From Microglena sp. YARC (taxonomy: Eukaryota > Chlorophyta > Chlorophyceae > Chlamydomonadales > Chlamydomonadaceae), in contig CM039464.1 in the NCBI GenBank assembly GCA_022414725.1, positions 48,663,598 to 48,727,597 on the forward strand: a stretch of 64,000 nucleotides of DNA, written 5' to 3'. Below are positions 60,295-64,000 of this stretch, one piece after another. The notes below the pieces were generated by a model. That model did no database searches. It was not told the origin of the DNA and saw nothing but the letters and a program-made list of their open reading frames with translations. Both the position numbers and the translations under genes were made by a program. Position 1 is the stretch's first letter; each line of letters begins with the position of its first letter.

Positions 60295-60710
60295 TCAAAT
60301 GTCGTCATCATCATCCACGGATGGCAACAACGCTGAAGTGCCCGCCTGCATGTCTTGCACCTCAAACGCACCATCTCCCCATCTGATCGTCATGTACCCC
60401 ATCCTGACGGCCATGTCCACCGCCGAGGTAGGAATCTCATCCGCTGCAAGCACTCCTCTTGCTTGCCGCCCGTGGCACTGTTTCCACATCAAGCACAGAT
60501 CCTTGAAGCACTGCCTTGCTCCTGGCTCCGGCACACGCTCGTCCTGACAAGCTTCGACAAAGCGCTGCGTTCGTAGCACCCGGTCTGGCATGGAAAGCAT
60601 ATCCGACGTGTTCTCCGTCTTCTTGGCCTCCAAGAAGAAGACCATCTCCACGCCATCCTTGACACACAAAATCAGCCCGTCCCATTGAGCCGTATCCACC
60701 TCCCCATCTA
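60295..60710 (-). pseudogene. PD-(D/E)XK nuclease-like fragment
   Basis: The frame reads IIKYLDGEVDTAQWDGLILC, then VEMVFFLEAKKTEN and MPDRVLRTQRFVEAC, and ends in an Asp run (VDDDDDI). W-D-G followed by a hydrophobic strand and E-A-K is the D...E-x-K active site of the PD-(D/E)XK fold, in the form seen in Crinkler-type and transposon-associated nucleases. There is no ATG upstream before a stop at about 60720, so the N-terminus is missing or in another exon. It is enclosed by the inverted GC-palindrome repeats. Confidence 0.5.
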
Positions 60711-60746
60711 GATATTTGATGATAGGATTGGTTGCGATTCATTCAT

Positions 60747-61022
60747 TCATTCTTCCGTCCCAGAACCGGTTGAGTCACATTGTTTATCGCAATCGTGATA
60801 CTCGTCGAATTCGCAGTTTCTGCACGTGGTGTATCCGCAGTCGTTGTCACACACTTGAATACCTTCGTTTACTTGACAGACTGAGCAGTACAAGATCGAG
60901 TCAAAGTGTATCTTGGCGTGATCCCGGCAGCAGAACGGTAAGCCCTTACATTCGGTCACTGGAAACGGCGAGATGTTGCATTTGCAGTAGGTGCACTTGC
61001 ACTTGCTCATGTTGCTTGTCAT
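60747..61022 (-). CDS. Small Cys/His zinc-finger protein
   Basis: This is an intact 91-aa frame. CKCTYCKCNISPFPVTECKG, then LPFCCRDHAKIH gives C-x2-C...C...C-C-x2-H spacing like an AN1-type finger. A second cluster follows (YCSVCQVNEGIQVCDNDCG, then CRNCEFDEYHDC), similar to B-box/ZZ-type ligands. The start is MTSNMSKC at 61022 or the inner Met at 61010. A type C transposon end lies 19 bases upstream. Partner and function are unknown. Confidence 0.55.
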   Translation of the reverse strand: MTSNMSKCKCTYCKCNISPFPVTECKGLPFCCRDHAKIHFDSILYCSVCQVNEGIQVCDNDCGYTTCRNCEFDEYHDCDKQCDSTGSGTEE

Positions 61023-61040
61023 GTAGGCGTATCCAGTGCC

Positions 61041-61073
61041 CTACAGTTGGCGGAACAGTTAAATGAAACATCC
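61041..61073 (-). repeat. Terminal repeat, type C
   Basis: CTACAGTTGGCGGAACAGTT, then AAATGAAACATCC. On the minus strand it ends CTGTAG just before the zinc-finger gene, the same arrangement as at 4873, 1649 and 18490. Confidence 0.6.
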
Positions 61074-61349
61074 AAAAGTAATTATACCCTGATGGATTTC
61101 TTAAGGGGGAGCGGAATTGAGTCTCCTACTGTACACACCAGTGCGTCTTCCGCATCCCCTCAAGCTGAGTGAGTGAGCCCTTGTGGTTTTTGTTTCTTTC
61201 TTCGTAGAATTCGGTGACAACACGATTTGTCAAAAAAGCTTCACGAATTACATTTTCACATTGTTACATATTTCGCATCCACATTAGAAGATGTAGTAGG
61301 CCGCATAATTACAAGCTGACAAGCGGACTTTTGGGGACTCCGGGATATG

Positions 61350-61378
61350 TGTAACATTATTCCCTTGTCCGAGTGTAA
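61350..61378 (+). repeat. Solo diverged end of the 31-bp inverted-repeat family
   Basis: TGTAACATTATTCCCTTGTC, then CGAGTGTAA matches the right end at 5094-5124 in the outer and inner parts and differs in the GACCGG core. Confidence 0.55.
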
Positions 61379-61595
61379 AGGTCAACATCTAATAATCGTG
61401 AAAGGTCAAAATGTTACAAGAAGAATATGAACGAGAATTACGTGTGTTGATGGAAAAAAACACGAAACCCGTCCGAAGCCTGAGCCTACTAGATGCCGTC
61501 ACCAATGACTTATCTGTGACATGGTTTTGCTGGAAATGGAAAGTTCTCAAAATTATTGGATATGAAGTCCAACTCATTCATGTATGCGCGAAACA

Positions 61596-61678
61596 TCTTA
61601 CTACATGTCCCCCGGACCCCGGATGTGTAATAAGGAATTCATAAGTTCGAGGATATACAGGTAGCTAAAATTCAACAT
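61596..61678 (+). repeat. Element-end repeat, second copy
   Basis: This is a copy of 52820-52882 with a 7-bp (CCCCGGA) and a 15-bp insertion. It is followed by a T-run of about 18 that belongs to the next element. Confidence 0.65.
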
Positions 61679-62175
61679 TTTTTTTTTTTTTTTTTTAGTT
61701 GTGAAAGGATTTTCACCCCAGGAGGTGGGTCTCCCGACACTAACCAGCGACACGGAGGATTTAGTTCGAATGGTGGTGCCACTCCTACAATATGCAAAGT
61801 AGGCGCACTTAGGGTTGGTGAGAGATACCAACCCACGACCAAACGAACATTCACCACTACCCCTGTTGACCACGGCAGACAAGCTCCCTGCCATGGTCGT
61901 TAGAGGCGGAATCAAGGAGACATAACTAGATGACCACCACGAGGGCAGAAATCCGACAGTACTTCCCTACAAGGTTTGCTTAGGGCCAGGACGCCAAAAT
62001 ACTGAGGAATCGAACCTCACCACCCCCTTCCTACTCTCACAAGTAGGGTCAATACAGCAAGGGTACTGTAGATCACAAGGGATGTAGAACACACCACATT
62101 TGTAACTCAGCCTGCGTGTCCTGCGATCTAACGCCGCCCCCTAACCGCTAAGGTAAACCTCGGCAAGATAGGAAA
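61679..62175 (-). mobile_element. Candidate tRNA-related SINE
   Basis: Read on the minus strand it ends in a poly(A) of about 18 (61679-61697) and contains GGTTCGATTCC (62016-62006), an exact Pol III B-box. Further upstream TTAGCGGTTAGGGGGCGGCG (about 62150) resembles a tRNA A-box region. The A-to-B spacing of about 130 bases is longer than in a tRNA, so the head may hold an insertion. No other copy is in the window. Confidence 0.35.
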
Positions 62176-62179
62176 AGAG

Positions 62180-62780
62180 CAATCTCCCGTGGAACTGTGG
62201 TCTAGGCGATTTTCACGCCCAGACCGGTCTATCTAGGCGAATTTCACGCCCAGACCAGGGTGGTGGTGGTGGTATGGGGGTGAGGGGTGTGTTGTGGAGG
62301 TATGGGTGGGTGGTAAGCTGTAAGGAGGGGTGTGTTGTGGTGGTAGGGGGGAGAGTGTGCGGTTATGTGTGTGGTGGTGGGGGAGTGAGTGTGGGTTAGG
62401 TGGTGAAGAGGGAAGGTGTGAGTGTGTGTGTGTTAGGAGGGGGTGATTTACTGGCCCAGACCAGTCTAGGCGACTTGCACGCCCTAGCCAATGTTGTGGT
62501 GGTGGGGTGGGGGTGAGGGGTGCAATCTGAAGGTTGGTGGTGTTTTGTAGAAAGAACGTGCTGTGATAGGGGGGTGAGTGTGGGGTTATGGGCGGTGTGG
62601 TGGGGGAGTGAGATTGTGGGTATGGTGATAAAAAGGTGTGTGTGTGGAGGTGGTGGTGGTGGTGGTGGTGGTGGGGGGGGGGGGGGGGGTGTTTGGCTGT
62701 GTGAGGTTGAAGAGGTGTAATAGAGGGGGAAATTGTGTGTAGGTGGAGCGTTAGGCTGTGGGCAAGGAATAAGGGTGGAG
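62180..62780. repeat. GT-rich low-complexity stretch with a repeated motif
   Basis: TCACGCCCAGACCGGTCTA and TCACGCCCAGACCAGGGTGG (62205-62270) and a variant at 62455 (CCCAGACCAGTCTAGGCGAC) are embedded in GTGGTGG and GTGAGTGTG runs. No gene is supported. Confidence 0.75.
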
Positions 62781-62964
62781 AAAAGAAGAAGTTGAAAAGA
62801 AACTTTGACCACAGGAGGAAGCATACCTAAGCATACCTTAGAAGGTCTAAATAGGAGGTGCCGGGAAAAGGGGGGGAAGGAGTAGAGCAGAAAAATCAAA
62901 TCAACGGGAGCGAGGTACGGAAATTTCGCAAATCCTGAAGAGGGTGTGGGGGGATTGATGTGCT

Positions 62965-63160
62965 AATAATTTTGTAGACTGGCAGCGCCGCGGTACAATG
63001 ATGAGGGGTCCAGGCCAGGTCCACTGAGTTCCAGCGTTCACTGCGAGGGATGGGGAGTAAGGAGTTGCGAGAAATGAGGGAGATAAGGTCTGGTGGCCGG
63101 CGTTTAATGAGCCTGAAAACCAGTACAGACTGACAGTGCCGCGGTACAATGATGAGGTTG
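62965..63160. repeat. Direct repeat pair
   Basis: CAGCGCCGCGGTACAATGAT at about 62981 and CAGTGCCGCGGTACAATGAT at about 63132 both continue with GAGG. They are 151 bases apart. The region contains no supported gene. Confidence 0.65.
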
Positions 63161-63280
63161 TTTCTTCCTCTGATATCGGAAGCTTCTCAAGAAGTGCTTG
63201 TGCAAAACCAAGCAATGAAATACCCAATATTGCCCATCTTGTAAAAGATGTTGCGTTCTGAACCAAAAGACAACTTATCT

Positions 63281-63355
63281 CAAGCAGACTTCTGCTTGAC
63301 AACTATGTTGGTTTTATGAAGGGGAAATCGCGGGCCCCACGGAGTGGGGCAGTAG
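63281..63355 (-). repeat. GC-palindrome repeat, right copy of the inverted pair
   Basis: It is the inverse of 60150-60235: TCAAGCAGACTTCTGCTTGA, then TTTTATGAAGGGG and GGGCCCCACGGAGTGGGGC. The palindromic tip differs in sequence but keeps its shape. Confidence 0.65.
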
Positions 63356-63420
63356 AATTGACCGCATATATTTGTCACCCTGTTCGTCACAAAGTAAACA
63401 AATGGTGACAAAAGCATTCA

Positions 63421-64000
63421 CTTGAAGCCCATGCGAGGAATGGCGTGACGGGGTGCAGCAGACAGGTGCCCTATCTCCTTTGACAAGTCATTGTGGCAAG
63501 TAATTGCAAACCTCCCGCAACGGCAAATGGCGGCGAATATCTCGCAGTTCTTCAAAGCCAGATTGTAGTTGGATGGGTTCAGCTTGTCTTCCTCCACCCA
63601 TGCCAGGGCGAAGCGGGCGGACTGGTCATGCTGCAAAGCCTTGCCCGACGGGTACTTGGCCTTGGCGAACCCTGCTGCGCCTTGCACAAAGTCATCGAGC
63701 GCACGGACCGGATGGACGCGTTATCCTTGCTCTGACCCCAAAAGTCCACCACAGCAGGCCTGAAGGTGCCTGCCACAGATTGCTTGCCGACATAGATGCC
63801 GTGGTGGTAGTATCCGCTGGGAGCCATGACCATGATTTGGTCCCCTGGCACGATATCCCCCATCAGATCCACCGCGCTCAAGTAAGGCTCCGCGTGCGGG
63901 TGTGCCAACAGGGGTGGCTTCCAGTCAGGCACGAGGCGCGTCAGCACATGGATGCCCACGGACAAAAGCAAATCCAGCTCACGCGGGGGGGCTTGTTGCT
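63421..64000 (-). pseudogene. LRAT-like (NlpC/P60-superfamily) domain protein, frameshifted, runs off the edge
   Basis: Read from the right edge: VPGDQIMVMAPSGYYHHGIY, then VGKQSVAGTFRP gives the G-D-I-V...Y-HHG-IY-G strand with the catalytic His. Near 63690 the coding changes frame (GFAKAKYPSGKALQHD), and the second frame reaches NYNLALKNCEIFAAICRCGR, carrying the N-C-E-x-F catalytic Cys motif. H...NCE is the signature of lecithin:retinol acyltransferase-like thiol acyltransferases and phospholipases. The frame is still open at position 64000, so the start lies outside the window. As read, the His and the Cys are in different frames. Confidence 0.6.

Noticed and set aside
62396..62899. Pro/His-rich frame
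   Set aside because: It is a product of the GT-rich low-complexity stretch.
1..64000. tRNA or rRNA genes
   Set aside because: Apart from the isolated B-box in the candidate SINE, I found no cloverleaf-like sequence or rRNA signature by eye.

Overview
The window reads as nuclear DNA of a eukaryote, most likely an alga or another protist, that carries a large, decaying insertion of giant-virus (Nucleocytoviricota) DNA. The eukaryotic side shows a gene with three good GT-AG introns (chromodomain gene, 5348-6553), a Ty1/copia retrotransposon, long minisatellites, DNA-transposon ends, Fanzor (eukaryotic TnpB-like) nuclease relics and a candidate SINE. The viral side is a gene-dense, mostly intron-free block from about 17.3 to 55.05 kb. 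It encodes RNA polymerase subunits like Rpb6 and Rpb9, an XPB/A18-like SF2 helicase, a UvrD-like helicase fused to a PD-(D/E)XK nuclease, a conserved 531-aa virion-type protein, a thioredoxin-fold protein, a RING protein, several small membrane proteins of types common in giant viruses, and two very large fibre-like repeat proteins. One fibre ends in an S74 (endosialidase-type) chaperone domain. I cannot name the host or the viral order from sequence alone.

Layout. 0-5.1 kb: a viral-looking IQ-helix protein, two divergent trypsin-like proteases with a 104-bp MITE-like element between their starts, and a 2,074-bp element with perfect 31-bp terminal inverted repeats that holds an aspartic-protease-like gene. 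5.3-6.6 kb: the spliced chromodomain gene. 8.1-10.4 kb: a coiled-coil protein, a membrane protein and a tandem-duplicated Cys-rich gene. 10.4-13.1 kb: a G-rich minisatellite. 13.1-14.7 kb: an ankyrin-repeat gene running into it. 14.7-16.9 kb: a Fanzor pseudogene. 17.3-25.8 kb: viral genes (DUF3431-like, membrane proteins, Rpb6, Rpb9). 25.76-32.41 kb: a copia element inserted in the viral SF2 helicase. 32.4-55.05 kb: more viral genes, ending at a helicase-nuclease cut off before its Walker A motif. 55.05-64 kb: repeat-rich, host-like DNA with few genes (nuclease-like, zinc-finger-like and LRAT-like fragments).

State of the viral block. Many viral genes carry single frameshifts, often at homopolymers. 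A 14-bp tandem duplication breaks one fibre gene, and four genes carry in-frame stops that are all TAG. The copia insertion, with LTRs differing at about 5 of 291 positions, is recent. Together these point to an endogenised, inactive viral segment, although base-calling errors could explain part of the homopolymer frameshifts and need to be excluded first.
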